DNA from: Flagellimonas lutaonensis
GTDB taxonomy: Bacteria > Bacteroidota > Bacteroidia > Flavobacteriales > Flavobacteriaceae
Assembly: GCF_000963865.1 (NCBI RefSeq)
Contig: NZ_CP011071.1
Span: 2,654,001-2,718,000, forward strand
DNA: 64,000 nt
Direction of reading: 5' to 3'
The notes under the pieces are model-generated. The model did no database searches and was not told the DNA's origin. It saw only the letters and a program-made list of their open reading frames with translations. The position numbers and the translations under genes are program-made. Shown one piece after another: positions 8,750-18,116 of this stretch. The stretch's first letter is position 1. The number at the start of each line of letters is the position of its first letter.

Positions 8750-9754
8750 CTACAGATTTTCTTTGATGAAATCAAGGTTCAAAAGGGTTTGCTTAAGCTC
8801 TTCATCGGTCAATCGCTTGGTATTGTGTGAGTGATAGTCTTCAATTTGGCTGATGTCGGTTTCACCCTCGGAAAAATAGCGGTTATAGTTTAGGTCACGG
8901 TTGTCTGCCGGTATTCGATAGAATTCGCCCATATCTTGTGCTTTTTGCATCTCTTCCCTTGTACAAAGGGTTTCGTACAATTTTTCACCGTGGCGGGTAC
9001 CAATTACCTTGATTTCATTCTTTGCATTGAATATATCACGGATGGCTTCAGCCAAATCTCCTATGGTACTTGCGGGTGCCTTATTGACAAAAAGATCCCC
9101 TTGGTTACCATGCTGAAAGGCAAACAACACCAAATCGACAGCATCTTCAAGCGACATTAGAAAACGGGTCATGTTCGGATCGGTGACCGTCAAAGGCTGG
9201 TTTTCTTGAATCTGTTTCACAAACAATGGAATAACAGAACCCCTAGAGGCCATCACGTTGCCATAGCGTGTCAGGCAAACCGTTGTTTTATCCTCATCAA
9301 CGTTTCGTGAGGCTGCAATGGCAACCTTTTCCATTAGGGCCTTGCTGATTCCCATGGCATTGATGGGGTAGGCCGCCTTGTCTGTGCTGAGGCAGATAAT
9401 TTTGCCCACGCCATTTTCCACGGCAGCATCAATGGTATTTTGTGTGCCGAACACATTGGTTCTGGCCGCTTCAATGGGAAAGAATTCACATGAGGGCACC
9501 TGCTTTAGGGCAGCGGCATGAAAAACATAATCAACACCGCGCATGGCCCTTGAAATGCTGTTATAGTCCCTTACATCGCCAATGTAGAACTTTACCTTTT
9601 TGTTTTTGAGACGATTGCGCATGTCGTCTTGTTTTTTTTCATCACGACTGAAAATGCGTATTTCTTTTATGTTGGTCTCTAAAAATCGGTTGAGTACGGC
9701 ATTGCCGAAAGAACCGGTTCCGCCTGTAATAAGTAGTGTTTTATTTTTGAACAT
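8750..9754 (-). CDS. fnlA: UDP-GlcNAc inverting 4,6-dehydratase, FnlA/WbjB/CapE
   Basis: A 334-aa short-chain dehydrogenase that starts UDP-L-FucNAc synthesis. The ATG at 9754 was chosen because MFKNKTLLITGGTGSFGNAV begins the Rossmann fold; a longer reading from 9832 adds an unrelated 26-residue leader. Conserved parts are TGGTGSFG, HAAALKQVPSCEF and STDKAAYPINAMGISKALME, with Met in place of the usual catalytic Tyr, as known for CapE-type dehydratases. It is the first gene of the fnlA-cupin-fnlB-fnlC-wbuB block and follows a 137-bp gap after the flippase gene. Confidence 0.9.
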   Translation of the reverse strand: MFKNKTLLITGGTGSFGNAVLNRFLETNIKEIRIFSRDEKKQDDMRNRLKNKKVKFYIGDVRDYNSISRAMRGVDYVFHAAALKQVPSCEFFPIEAARTNVFGTQNTIDAAVENGVGKIICLSTDKAAYPINAMGISKALMEKVAIAASRNVDEDKTTVCLTRYGNVMASRGSVIPLFVKQIQENQPLTVTDPNMTRFLMSLEDAVDLVLFAFQHGNQGDLFVNKAPASTIGDLAEAIRDIFNAKNEIKVIGTRHGEKLYETLCTREEMQKAQDMGEFYRIPADNRDLNYNRYFSEGETDISQIEDYHSHNTKRLTDEELKQTLLNLDFIKENL

Positions 9755-9891
9755 GGTTGTTGTTTTCTGCCCCAAAGGTAACCTCAATATTGTTGCGTTG
9801 CCGTATTTTTTGGTGCTTTTGTATGTCTTCATCGTTGAAACACACCGTCTTTGGCATTATTTTGGCCAATTTTGTAAAAGGGGCAAGGCCC

Positions 9892-11349
9892 TTATTTTTT
9901 TCGTTTAAAGAGTTGTATGGCCCAAAGTTTCATTTCTTGGTATTCTTCGAATTTGACAATCTCGTTAAAAACGAAGAACACGATCAGCCCGGTAAAAAGC
10001 TGAACCGCACCTTGCTTATAAAGGTGGTTTTCAACTGTTTCGGATACCAAAAATCCAGTACCGTACATGCTGCCAAAAATAAGCAACGCCATGAACAAGT
10101 AAGGGGCAATATCTTTTATTTGGTCTTTGACCGTGTATCCGACGAGTTTTTTGCTGTAGGAACTGTTGATAAAATATTCGGTTACCGAGAAGGAGATCAG
10201 TCCATAGAGCATCACCTCGATACTGAAAAGGGCGGTGATAAAGACCAGGGGAATCAAAATTATTTTTTTGATAATCTCAATGCGTAGGTATTTGTCAGAG
10301 ACCCCTTTGACCACCAATAGGTCGAGGTTCAATAAATGAAGTGGATACAACATGCCCGGCACACACAACAATTGCAGGTAAAATACAGAGTCCCGCCATT
10401 TTTCACCAATCAACAGAATGACAATGGGTTCGGCCATGGCGGCCAGCATAACCAATGCGGTAAAATTAATAAAGACACTGAATTTCAAGAATTTTGAAAA
10501 TACCGACCGCAGCCGTTCGTCATCACTTTGCAAGGTTGACAAAATAGGGAAGCTGATGTTTGATATGGCCCCTGTGATGTAGCCTGACAAGGGTGCCTGA
10601 AATTGCTGGGCCTTGGTGTAGAAGCCCAGGGTTCTAGTAGAGAAAAAATACCCGATTAAAAAATAGTAAATGTTGCCATACAGGGCGGTAATCAGTTCGG
10701 CGAACAACAATTTGTAGCCAAAATTGAGAAGCTCAAGAAAATTCTTTTTCACGAATTTGAACGATGGTCTCCATTTGTGAACGAACCAGACCATTAGCGT
10801 TTCGGAAAGTGGTTCACTGACTGCAAAGGCGACCAAGCTCCATATGCCGAACCCAGAAAAGGCCAGAGCAAGGGCGATTGCCCCACTTATCATGGTTGAA
10901 AGAACGTTTATGATGGAGGCTGTCTTGAAATCAAGGTGTTTATCCATCATGGTCAATTGTATGGTCGAAAAAGAATGAATGATGAGTATCGAACCCGTAA
11001 CGTACATCAATTTAGGTAGATTGTGCTGGTCATAGATCCGGGCGATGGGCCCTGCCATTAGCACTAACAACAGATAGAGCAGGGTGCTAAAAATAAAGTT
11101 GGAAACAAATACCGAGTTGTAGTCATCATTAGAGACTTTTTCTTTCTGTATCAAAGCACTACTGAGCCCCCCATCAGCAATGGTGTCTGAAATTGAGACA
11201 ATGGCCATGATAATGGCAATAGTACCAAAATCTTCGGGTGTCAGCAACCGCGCCAAGACAACATAAACCACAAAAACAGTACCTTGGCTAAAGATGTTTT
11301 CAAACACAGACCAACCGAATCCTTTTATTGCTTGGGATTTTAAGGACAT
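9892..11349 (-). CDS. wzx: Polysaccharide flippase Wzx (first copy in map order)
   Basis: A 485-aa membrane protein of the MOP/PST family that flips lipid-linked repeat units to the periplasm. It has about 12-14 hydrophobic helices, the N-terminal SQAIKGFGWSVFENIFSQG signature and LLTPEDFG in the first loop. It is clearly homologous to the second flippase at 16.7-18.1 kb: both share QFQAP, LLIGEKW, YYLQLLC/FYLQLLC-VPGMLYPL and SIEVMLYGLISF. A small hairpin (AAGGGCC TTG CCCCTT) overlaps its stop codon. A palindrome AGTTCA-N4-TGAACT at 11366-11381 lies 17 bp upstream of the start and may be an operator or just part of a promoter. Confidence 0.9.
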   Translation of the reverse strand: MSLKSQAIKGFGWSVFENIFSQGTVFVVYVVLARLLTPEDFGTIAIIMAIVSISDTIADGGLSSALIQKEKVSNDDYNSVFVSNFIFSTLLYLLLVLMAGPIARIYDQHNLPKLMYVTGSILIIHSFSTIQLTMMDKHLDFKTASIINVLSTMISGAIALALAFSGFGIWSLVAFAVSEPLSETLMVWFVHKWRPSFKFVKKNFLELLNFGYKLLFAELITALYGNIYYFLIGYFFSTRTLGFYTKAQQFQAPLSGYITGAISNISFPILSTLQSDDERLRSVFSKFLKFSVFINFTALVMLAAMAEPIVILLIGEKWRDSVFYLQLLCVPGMLYPLHLLNLDLLVVKGVSDKYLRIEIIKKIILIPLVFITALFSIEVMLYGLISFSVTEYFINSSYSKKLVGYTVKDQIKDIAPYLFMALLIFGSMYGTGFLVSETVENHLYKQGAVQLFTGLIVFFVFNEIVKFEEYQEMKLWAIQLFKRKK

Positions 11350-11407
11350 TAACCGTTTTTAGTAAAGTTCAAAGGTGAACTAAACAATTAAAAAAATAGT
11401 GAGAACA

Positions 11408-11944
11408 CTATTTTTTTTCTTTTGTAAAATTTATATCGATTGTAGTTCTCTCCAGCATTTTTTGATGTTTTCGAATATTCTCTTCATCAAAACGCATCCT
11501 AATCATTTTAGCAGGATTCCCACCATATATAGTGTAGGCAGGAATGTCTTTAGTCACCACAGATCCTGCCGCCACAATAGACCCATTACCTATAGTCACA
11601 CCAGCCATTATTATAGAATATGCTCCAATCCACACATCCTCTCCAATAGTAGTTTGTGGCATTTTTGGTCTTCCTGCAAAGATGATAGGTTTTTCTGGAT
11701 TGGTAAATATATGGTCACCACCAAGGATTGAAACATTTGGAGCAAACATTGTATATTTCCCAACCTTTACTTTTGGAGGGATTGAACAACGTGGTCCTAC
11801 ATATACAAACCTATCCGCTTCAAAGTCTTTACTGATAATACTTTTCCCACCCATGTAAAATGTTGGGTGCACATTTTTCAAGCCATACTTCAGCTTACAC
11901 CATTTGGTTTTAAGTCTTCTATAAATCAGCCGCAAAGATTGCAT
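11408..11944 (-). CDS. Hexapeptide-repeat acyltransferase (WbbJ/maltose O-acetyltransferase type)
   Basis: A 178-aa left-handed beta-helix transferase. Repeats run through VYVGPRCSIPPKVKVGKYTMF, TIGEDVWIGAYSIIMAGVTI and IVAAGSVVTKDIPAYTIYGG, ending in GNPAKMIRMRF, all standard for xenobiotic/galactoside acetyltransferase-like enzymes. It probably O-acetylates a sugar of the polymer using acetyl-CoA. It lies between a GT4 gene and a flippase gene. Its codons are more A+T-rich than those of its neighbours, as for the adjacent GT4 gene, which hints that the two entered together. Confidence 0.84.
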   Translation of the reverse strand: MQSLRLIYRRLKTKWCKLKYGLKNVHPTFYMGGKSIISKDFEADRFVYVGPRCSIPPKVKVGKYTMFAPNVSILGGDHIFTNPEKPIIFAGRPKMPQTTIGEDVWIGAYSIIMAGVTIGNGSIVAAGSVVTKDIPAYTIYGGNPAKMIRMRFDEENIRKHQKMLERTTIDINFTKEKK

Positions 11945-11977
11945 AAACTCGAGTTGAAAATGGTTGATATTTTGAAT

Positions 11978-13036
11978 TTAGTTCTGTAACACAAATTCAA
12001 TGGCTTTTTTCATTCCCAGAACCATGTGTTCAGGTCTTCGATATTTTTCATAATAAATTTTGGCATTCAACCCCATCTCTATATACTTAGATTTATTATA
12101 ACAAATATCTTTTATTATATTCTCTAATTCCTCATCTTCTTTATATAGAACACCAGATATATTATGTTCTATGTTGAATATTTCCCCTCCGGTTATTGCA
12201 TTCTCTTTAGTTATAAAAGGCACTCCATACCCCATACTTTTTAGTACCGATAGACCTGCTTGTCCAGGAGATATGCAAGCGATTGCTTTTTCGAAATATT
12301 CACATAGAACCTCTTCATCGAAAATTTTTCCTTTGAGTTTAATACAATTTTGATATTGATGTCTATTTATCCAGTTCATTATGTTGGTATACTCATCTCC
12401 GTCTCCTATGATATTTAGTATTGGAACATTATCAACTTTTTGTTTTACGGCGTGATAACTTTCCAAAAGATTGTATATTTTTTTTTGTCGATATAGGGTG
12501 CCAATGAAGACTATACTGCTCTTGTCAGGAGTAATTTTACTTTGCAAAACTTTCACCGTATTATCAGCGACGAACAGCTTTTTTTTCGTGAATCCTTGTT
12601 CTAGATATAGTGGGATTGGCTCTTTAGAATAAAATAAGATTGCATCCGACTTGCCCATAAGGTAATATCTTACGTGATCCCAGATTGTTCTATCGCCATA
12701 GCGGGTCTTGTAGCTAGCTCTCAAACCAATTCCCCATAAAATGACTTTATATTTTCTATTTGATTTGAACATCAGTTTCATAATACTAAGCCATGAGATA
12801 TCGCCATAGCCAATTACCACATCAAAATTCTGTGCAAGTTTATATAAAGACCCCTTATGGACAACAAACCTATTATATTTCTTAACAGGTAATTTCATTA
12901 AATTGAAATCCATGCGCCCATTGTATGAATTGCCTAAAGAATATGTCACGGTCAAATCAAATTCTTTTGCCAAAAGATTGAAAATAGGCACCCTATATGG
13001 AAATATCTTATTGTAAACTATGAGAACCTTTTTCAT
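11978..13036 (-). CDS. GT4 family glycosyltransferase
   Basis: A 352-aa GT-B glycosyltransferase. The N-terminus KKVLIVYNKIFPYRVPIFN and a C-terminal donor half (SSIVFIGTLYRQKKIYNLL, then ACISPGQAGLSVLKSMGYG) are typical GT4 features. The expected E-x7-E motif is altered here to a form around GQAGLSVLKSMGYGVPF, as in a subgroup of capsule transferases. It ends 33 bp before the acyltransferase gene and starts 8 bp after wecC, so it may transfer ManNAcA. That link is only positional. Confidence 0.82.
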   Translation of the reverse strand: MKKVLIVYNKIFPYRVPIFNLLAKEFDLTVTYSLGNSYNGRMDFNLMKLPVKKYNRFVVHKGSLYKLAQNFDVVIGYGDISWLSIMKLMFKSNRKYKVILWGIGLRASYKTRYGDRTIWDHVRYYLMGKSDAILFYSKEPIPLYLEQGFTKKKLFVADNTVKVLQSKITPDKSSIVFIGTLYRQKKIYNLLESYHAVKQKVDNVPILNIIGDGDEYTNIMNWINRHQYQNCIKLKGKIFDEEVLCEYFEKAIACISPGQAGLSVLKSMGYGVPFITKENAITGGEIFNIEHNISGVLYKEDEELENIIKDICYNKSKYIEMGLNAKIYYEKYRRPEHMVLGMKKAIEFVLQN

Positions 13037-13044
13037 TTCAACTA

Positions 13045-14253
13045 TTATTTAAAAACCCCGGCAAAATCCAAAATTATCTTTGAAGTATCGAAATTCAAAG
13101 TTTTGAATTCTTTGTGAGCCACTAGAAACACCACGATATCTGCCTTTTCATATGCCTCTTTATAGTTGGAAAGCTTATAAACCTTATGCTCATCAATATT
13201 GGGTTCAACAACGTAATATTCTTCATTGTTGGTATTCTGTAACACCTTTTGTGCGATATATTTGGCCGGCGATTCGCGTAGGTCATCAATATCGGGTTTA
13301 AATGCCAAGCCCATCAGGGCTATCTTGGCCTTTCTGCCGTGTTCCAGTTCGAATTGCAATTTGGCGGTCTGCACCTTTTCGGCACACCAAAACGATTTAT
13401 AATTGTTGATTTCTCTTGCCGTACCGATTATTTTGGATTCCATTGGATAATCAGATACTATGAAGTAGGGATCTACGGCAATACAATGTCCACCTACACC
13501 ACTCCCCGGCTGCAAAATGTTCACTCTTGGATGTTTATTGGCCAGTTCAATGAGTTCCCATACATTGATGTCCGCCTTGTCGCAAATCAGCGAGAGTTCA
13601 TTGGCAAAAGCTATCTGAACATCTCTAGAAGAGTTTTCGACCAACTTACACATTTCGGCAGTCCGCGCATTGGTCTTATGTAAAGTGCCATCAACATATT
13701 TTGAATAGAAGGCAACTGCTTTTTCAGTTGACTTTTCATCAATGCCCCCAATTACTCGGTCGTTATGTACCAATTCATACATCACATTGCCGGGCAGCAC
13801 CCGTTCTGGGCAATAGGCAATATGCAGCTTGTCTAGTAGTTCGGGTCTTTTTGTGTAAATCAAATCCCGCATTTTTTCAGTAGTTCCTATTGGGGATGTA
13901 GATTCGATAATATATAAATCATTTTCTTTGAGCAATGGTAATATTGCATTTGTGGCCGCATCAACAAAGGATATATCGGGTTCATTTTTTCCTTTGAATG
14001 GCGTGGGCACCACAACGAGATAGGTGTTTCCCACAACAGGTTTTGTGTCAGCTACCAATCTACCTTTTTCTACTGCTTCTTTTACGATATCCCCCAATTC
14101 GGGTTCAACAATGTGTATTTCACCACGATTGATGGTCTCTACCACTTTTGGGTTGATGTCAACGCCATGTACCTTGGTTCCTTTTTGGGCAATCAATGCA
14201 GCTGTGGGCAGGCCTATGTAGCCCAAGCCCATGATAATTACTTTGTTATCCAT
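13045..14253 (-). CDS. wecC: UDP-N-acetyl-D-mannosamine dehydrogenase WecC
   Basis: A 402-aa NAD-dependent 6-dehydrogenase that oxidises UDP-ManNAc to UDP-ManNAcA. It shows the N-terminal Rossmann motif MGLGYIGLPTA, the ESTSPIGTT central segment, PERVLPGN, and the catalytic cysteine Cys257 in GVGGHCIAVDPYF. The C-terminal domain has LMGLAFKPDIDDLRESP. Length and motifs match WecC rather than UDP-glucose dehydrogenase, which is encoded separately at 27-28.7 kb. It starts directly next to the wecB stop (0 bp gap), so the two are translationally coupled. Confidence 0.92.
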   Translation of the reverse strand: MDNKVIIMGLGYIGLPTAALIAQKGTKVHGVDINPKVVETINRGEIHIVEPELGDIVKEAVEKGRLVADTKPVVGNTYLVVVPTPFKGKNEPDISFVDAATNAILPLLKENDLYIIESTSPIGTTEKMRDLIYTKRPELLDKLHIAYCPERVLPGNVMYELVHNDRVIGGIDEKSTEKAVAFYSKYVDGTLHKTNARTAEMCKLVENSSRDVQIAFANELSLICDKADINVWELIELANKHPRVNILQPGSGVGGHCIAVDPYFIVSDYPMESKIIGTAREINNYKSFWCAEKVQTAKLQFELEHGRKAKIALMGLAFKPDIDDLRESPAKYIAQKVLQNTNNEEYYVVEPNIDEHKVYKLSNYKEAYEKADIVVFLVAHKEFKTLNFDTSKIILDFAGVFK

Positions 14254-15387
14254 TTATTTGATTAAGTTTTCCATGAATTGTACTATACGTTGGCAAGCTC
14301 TGCCATCACCATATGGGTTGTGTAGCTTGCTCATCTTTTCGTAGCGAAGCGAATCGCCAAGCAAATATCGGGTTTCATTTACAATTTTTTCTTTATCAGT
14401 GCCCACCAGAATAACGGTGCCCGCTTCAACGGCTTCAGGTCGCTCGGTGGTCTCACGCATTACCAGCACGGGTTTGCCCAAGCTCGGCGCCTCTTCTTGT
14501 ACACCACCGCTATCGGTAATTACCATATAGCATTGGTTCATCAGCCATACAAATTCTGGGTAGGCCAAAGGGTCTATTAATTTGACGTTCGGTAAGTTGC
14601 CCAATAGGTCATAGACCGGCTTTTGAACTTTTGGGTTTAAATGTACGGGATATACTATTTCCACATCGTCATAAGCTTCCGCAATCTCTTTGAGTGCTTC
14701 ACAGATATTGATAAACCCTTGCCCATGATTTTCCCTTCGGTGTCCTGTGACCAAGATTGTCCGTTTCGTCAAGTCAATCAGCTCTTTCAATGTTTTCAGG
14801 GATTTGCTCTGCAATTTTTCAACACGCTTGACACTTTCAAAGAGCGCATCAATTACTGTGTTACCTGTTATGGTCACCGATTTTTCTTGAATGCCTTCAT
14901 TTATAAGATTGTCAAAGGAAGTCTGGGTAGGGGCAAAATGGTAATCTGCCACATGACCTGTAATTGTTCTGTTTATTTCTTCAGGAAATGGAGCATATTT
15001 ATTGAAGGTACGTAAGCCGGCCTCTACGTGGCATACTTTGGCACCTGAGTAAAAGGCAGCGATACTGGCGGCCATGGTAGTGGTGGTGTCACCATGAACG
15101 TAAACAAAATCTGGATTAAAATTTTCAAGCACCTCTTTAAGTGAGGTTATAATGAGTGCTGTTAGATTATAAAGATTTTGACCCGGACGCATCAAGTTCA
15201 GATCAAAATCGGGCGAAATTTCAAAAAAGTCCAGCACTTGGTCCAACATTTCACGGTGTTGGGCCGTAACACAGACTTTGGTCTCAAATTCTTTACTGTT
15301 TTGAAATGCCTTGACCAAGGGAGCCATTTTAATGGCCTCTGGCCGTGTTCCAAAAATGATTAGATTTTTGATTTTATCATGTTCCAT
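14254..15387 (-). CDS. wecB: UDP-GlcNAc 2-epimerase (non-hydrolysing) WecB
   Basis: A 377-aa GT-B-like epimerase that interconverts UDP-GlcNAc and UDP-ManNAc. It has [48 protein letters not shown], and [20 protein letters not shown] followed by TERPE, the standard WecB set. It feeds wecC immediately downstream. The two gene products together make the acidic sugar ManNAcA for the polymer. Confidence 0.93.
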   Translation of the reverse strand: MEHDKIKNLIIFGTRPEAIKMAPLVKAFQNSKEFETKVCVTAQHREMLDQVLDFFEISPDFDLNLMRPGQNLYNLTALIITSLKEVLENFNPDFVYVHGDTTTTMAASIAAFYSGAKVCHVEAGLRTFNKYAPFPEEINRTITGHVADYHFAPTQTSFDNLINEGIQEKSVTITGNTVIDALFESVKRVEKLQSKSLKTLKELIDLTKRTILVTGHRRENHGQGFINICEALKEIAEAYDDVEIVYPVHLNPKVQKPVYDLLGNLPNVKLIDPLAYPEFVWLMNQCYMVITDSGGVQEEAPSLGKPVLVMRETTERPEAVEAGTVILVGTDKEKIVNETRYLLGDSLRYEKMSKLHNPYGDGRACQRIVQFMENLIK

Positions 15388-15458
15388 ATTGACTGCTAAT
15401 GCATGAAGATCTATTGGTATAAATTTTCAATCATGTATTAAGATGATTATTTTGTTTT

Positions 15459-16556
15459 TTAAACCATTAACTCTTCAAATGTTCTAATCCACTTCGAAAT
15501 TATATGTTCCAGTTTGAAATTGTCAATTAAATCGATGTTGGCCTGGGAAAACCGTTTTCTTGTATTTTCAGATTCAATCAGATGATTTATCTTTTCAGCC
15601 ATAGAGACTACATCAAAGGGCTTAATCAAATATCCGTTTTTACCGTCAAAGACTATTTCTCTTGGCCCTGTAGGTATATCAAAACTTACAAGCGGTAGCT
15701 TCTTTGCCATACCTTCTATTAAGGTCATGGGGAAGCCTTCGTATTTTGAGGTCATCACAAGAATTGAATATTCGCTGTACAGTTCATACAATCTATTCGA
15801 TTGCCCCTTCAATATCATTCGGTCATTCAATTTTTTCTCAGTAATTTTTTTCTGTATTTCAGCTTCCAAAGTACCTGACCCATATATGTGCCATTCCCAA
15901 TCTTGATGCTTGCCTAGGACCAATTCGGCAATATCCACTGCAACCGTAAAGTTTTTTTGTTCTGTCAATCTTCCGGCACTGATAATCTTTTTGGAATTTA
16001 GGCTGTAAGACTTTTCATTTTTGAAAAGTTTCTCATCCACAGGGTTATAAATTTGGCCAACCTCTTTCGCCTTGGTGAATTTCCTATAATTTATCAAATC
16101 AGTTTTTGTTAGACTAATTAGCTTGTCAGAAAATAGAGCTGTAAACTTTTCATTGAAAACACGATATTTATTACTCGTGGTGGCTAAAAAACTTGAATGT
16201 GACCAATAGACCAATTTAGTTCTTTTCATTAGAGCCCCGAAAACACCCAAAGGCCCTACAATATGTCCTGAACAAATTAGTATATCGATTTTGTTTGCAG
16301 TTATAATTTTTCTAAGTTTTGGAATTGCGGGCCACATGCCCCATTTCATAGGCCATCTCTTGTCAATTAGGTTGTGGAAAATTAAATCTTCTGGCCACTC
16401 ATAACCATTATCTTCCCTTTTTTGATAACTTATTATGTGTACGATTAAATTTTCTTTCTTTATAAGACCTGAGGCGATGATGGAGGTAACCCTTGAAATT
16501 CCACCTCTTTCTGACACCCTGCCCAATAAGAATGCGATGTTGACTGTCTTGTTCAT
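15459..16556 (-). CDS. GT4 family glycosyltransferase, paralogue of the one at 25-26 kb
   Basis: A 365-aa GT-B glycosyltransferase. It has GRVSERGGISRV at the N-terminus, IISAGRLTEQKNF starting the donor domain, and EGFPMTLIEGMAKKLPLVSFD with the E-x7-E motif. It is clearly paralogous to 24,982-26,082: both share YWSHSSF, QIYNPVDE, SAGRL/SVGRL and EWHIYGSG. It lies downstream of the wzy-wzx pair and upstream of wecB. The shared ancestry suggests duplication inside the locus with a later change in specificity. Confidence 0.88.
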   Translation of the reverse strand: MNKTVNIAFLLGRVSERGGISRVTSIIASGLIKKENLIVHIISYQKREDNGYEWPEDLIFHNLIDKRWPMKWGMWPAIPKLRKIITANKIDILICSGHIVGPLGVFGALMKRTKLVYWSHSSFLATTSNKYRVFNEKFTALFSDKLISLTKTDLINYRKFTKAKEVGQIYNPVDEKLFKNEKSYSLNSKKIISAGRLTEQKNFTVAVDIAELVLGKHQDWEWHIYGSGTLEAEIQKKITEKKLNDRMILKGQSNRLYELYSEYSILVMTSKYEGFPMTLIEGMAKKLPLVSFDIPTGPREIVFDGKNGYLIKPFDVVSMAEKINHLIESENTRKRFSQANIDLIDNFKLEHIISKWIRTFEELMV

Positions 16557-16664
16557 GTAACATTTAATTGAAGTAGTTACCTATATTTATATAATGTATT
16601 ACCAATGGATAAAAAGCTCCAAAATACAATGCTTGAAATTAGAATCGTGACACAGAAGCATTCA

Positions 16665-18116
16665 TTAATTAGGTTTATTGCCTAACTTCAAGACCTTGGA
16701 TAATTGACCCTTGATTTCCAGGTATGTGTCTATCTTTAGATATTCGTGGATGCCCACCATTATTACCGTACCGACCAAAAGTTGAACCAATCCTTGATTT
16801 AGAAAGTCCAAATGTAAAAATTCCACACTCCTCATACCCAAAAACATTGATAAACACACCAGAATAATAGGAAATATGCTCTTCAACTGATCAATGCTTG
16901 AATAATCGATTAATCGTTTTGAATATTGACTATTAATAAAGTATTCGACAAAGGCAAATGAAATCAGACCATAAAGCATAACCTCGATTGAGAAAAATAC
17001 AGTCACAATAACCAGCGGTATCAATATGACCTTCTTTATCACTTCCATTTTTAAGTATCTGTCAGAATAGCCAAGGACGGAGTTCAATTCAATATTCAAT
17101 ACTTGAAGAGGATAAAGCATACCAGGAATGCACAGTAACTGTAAATAGTATATAGAAGTTTCCCATTTCTCCCCAATCAAAACTAATACTATTGATTCAG
17201 CAGCCCCAGCAATAAAGGTTAAAATGGTCATATTAATCAAGGTTGCAAACTTAAAGAACTTTACAAACATGGCTTTCATTTGGTCTGGGTTTTCCTGAGC
17301 TCGAGAAAGAATAGGGTAACTTATGCGAGATACAGCTCTTGTGATATTATTTGAAAATGGAGCCTGAAATTGATCAGCACGCGAATAGAAACCAAGAGAA
17401 GAAGTTGAAAAGAACTTACCTATTAAAAGATAGTAAATATTGCGATAAATTGCATTTAAAAGGTTGGCCAATAATAGCTTAGATCCAAAACCAAATAATT
17501 CCTTAAAACTAGTTAGTGAAAACAAAAGACTCGGTTTCCAATTGCTTTTAATCCACAAAATGATACAGGTTAAGGCAGGTCTCAATAAAGAAAGAGCCAT
17601 AAGACTCCATACACCAAATTCATTGAAGGCCATAAGCACTGCAATAAAACCGCTCAAAACAGTAGAAATTACAGAGATAACACCCTTTGTTTTAAAATCC
17701 AATAATCTTGAAAGTAGGGTCTGTTGTATAATTGACAAGGCATTGATTACCATGATTAATCCTCCCACACGTAAAAGGGCAATCAATTGAGGCTCATCAA
17801 AATAAATACCAACCGATGGAGCTGTAATAAATAGAATGCCATAGAGAAATACAGCGATGCAAATATTAGTATAAAAGATGGTATTGTAATCAAAATGGTC
17901 GACATCTATTTTTCGAAGTAGGGCATTACTGAACCCACCTTCAATAATGATGTTCGAAATCGACATGAACGCAGTGATTATTCCTATAAGTCCAAAATCT
18001 TTTGGGTCCAAGAGATTGGCCAGTATAATGCCCACAAGAAAAAGGACACCTTGACTGAAGATGCCTTCGAAGGTGGTCCAACTAAATCCTGATATTGCTT
18101 TTTGCCGCAAACTCAT
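16665..18116 (-). CDS. wzx: Polysaccharide flippase Wzx (second copy)
   Basis: A 483-aa multi-pass MOP-family flippase with about 12-14 hydrophobic helices. It begins MSLRQKAISGFSWTTFEGIF and keeps LLDPKDFG in the first loop. It is a paralogue of the flippase at 9.9-11.3 kb along its whole length. Its start overlaps the wzy stop by 4 bp (18113-18116), so wzy and this wzx are translationally coupled, and this copy is the more likely partner of the single Wzy visible here. Confidence 0.9.
   Translation of the reverse strand: MSLRQKAISGFSWTTFEGIFSQGVLFLVGIILANLLDPKDFGLIGIITAFMSISNIIIEGGFSNALLRKIDVDHFDYNTIFYTNICIAVFLYGILFITAPSVGIYFDEPQLIALLRVGGLIMVINALSIIQQTLLSRLLDFKTKGVISVISTVLSGFIAVLMAFNEFGVWSLMALSLLRPALTCIILWIKSNWKPSLLFSLTSFKELFGFGSKLLLANLLNAIYRNIYYLLIGKFFSTSSLGFYSRADQFQAPFSNNITRAVSRISYPILSRAQENPDQMKAMFVKFFKFATLINMTILTFIAGAAESIVLVLIGEKWETSIYYLQLLCIPGMLYPLQVLNIELNSVLGYSDRYLKMEVIKKVILIPLVIVTVFFSIEVMLYGLISFAFVEYFINSQYSKRLIDYSSIDQLKSIFPIILVCLSMFLGMRSVEFLHLDFLNQGLVQLLVGTVIMVGIHEYLKIDTYLEIKGQLSKVLKLGNKPN

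Noticed and set aside
9757-10287. 176-codon plus-strand frame over the first flippase
   Set aside because: Antisense to a well-supported membrane protein gene; the translation lacks any family pattern.
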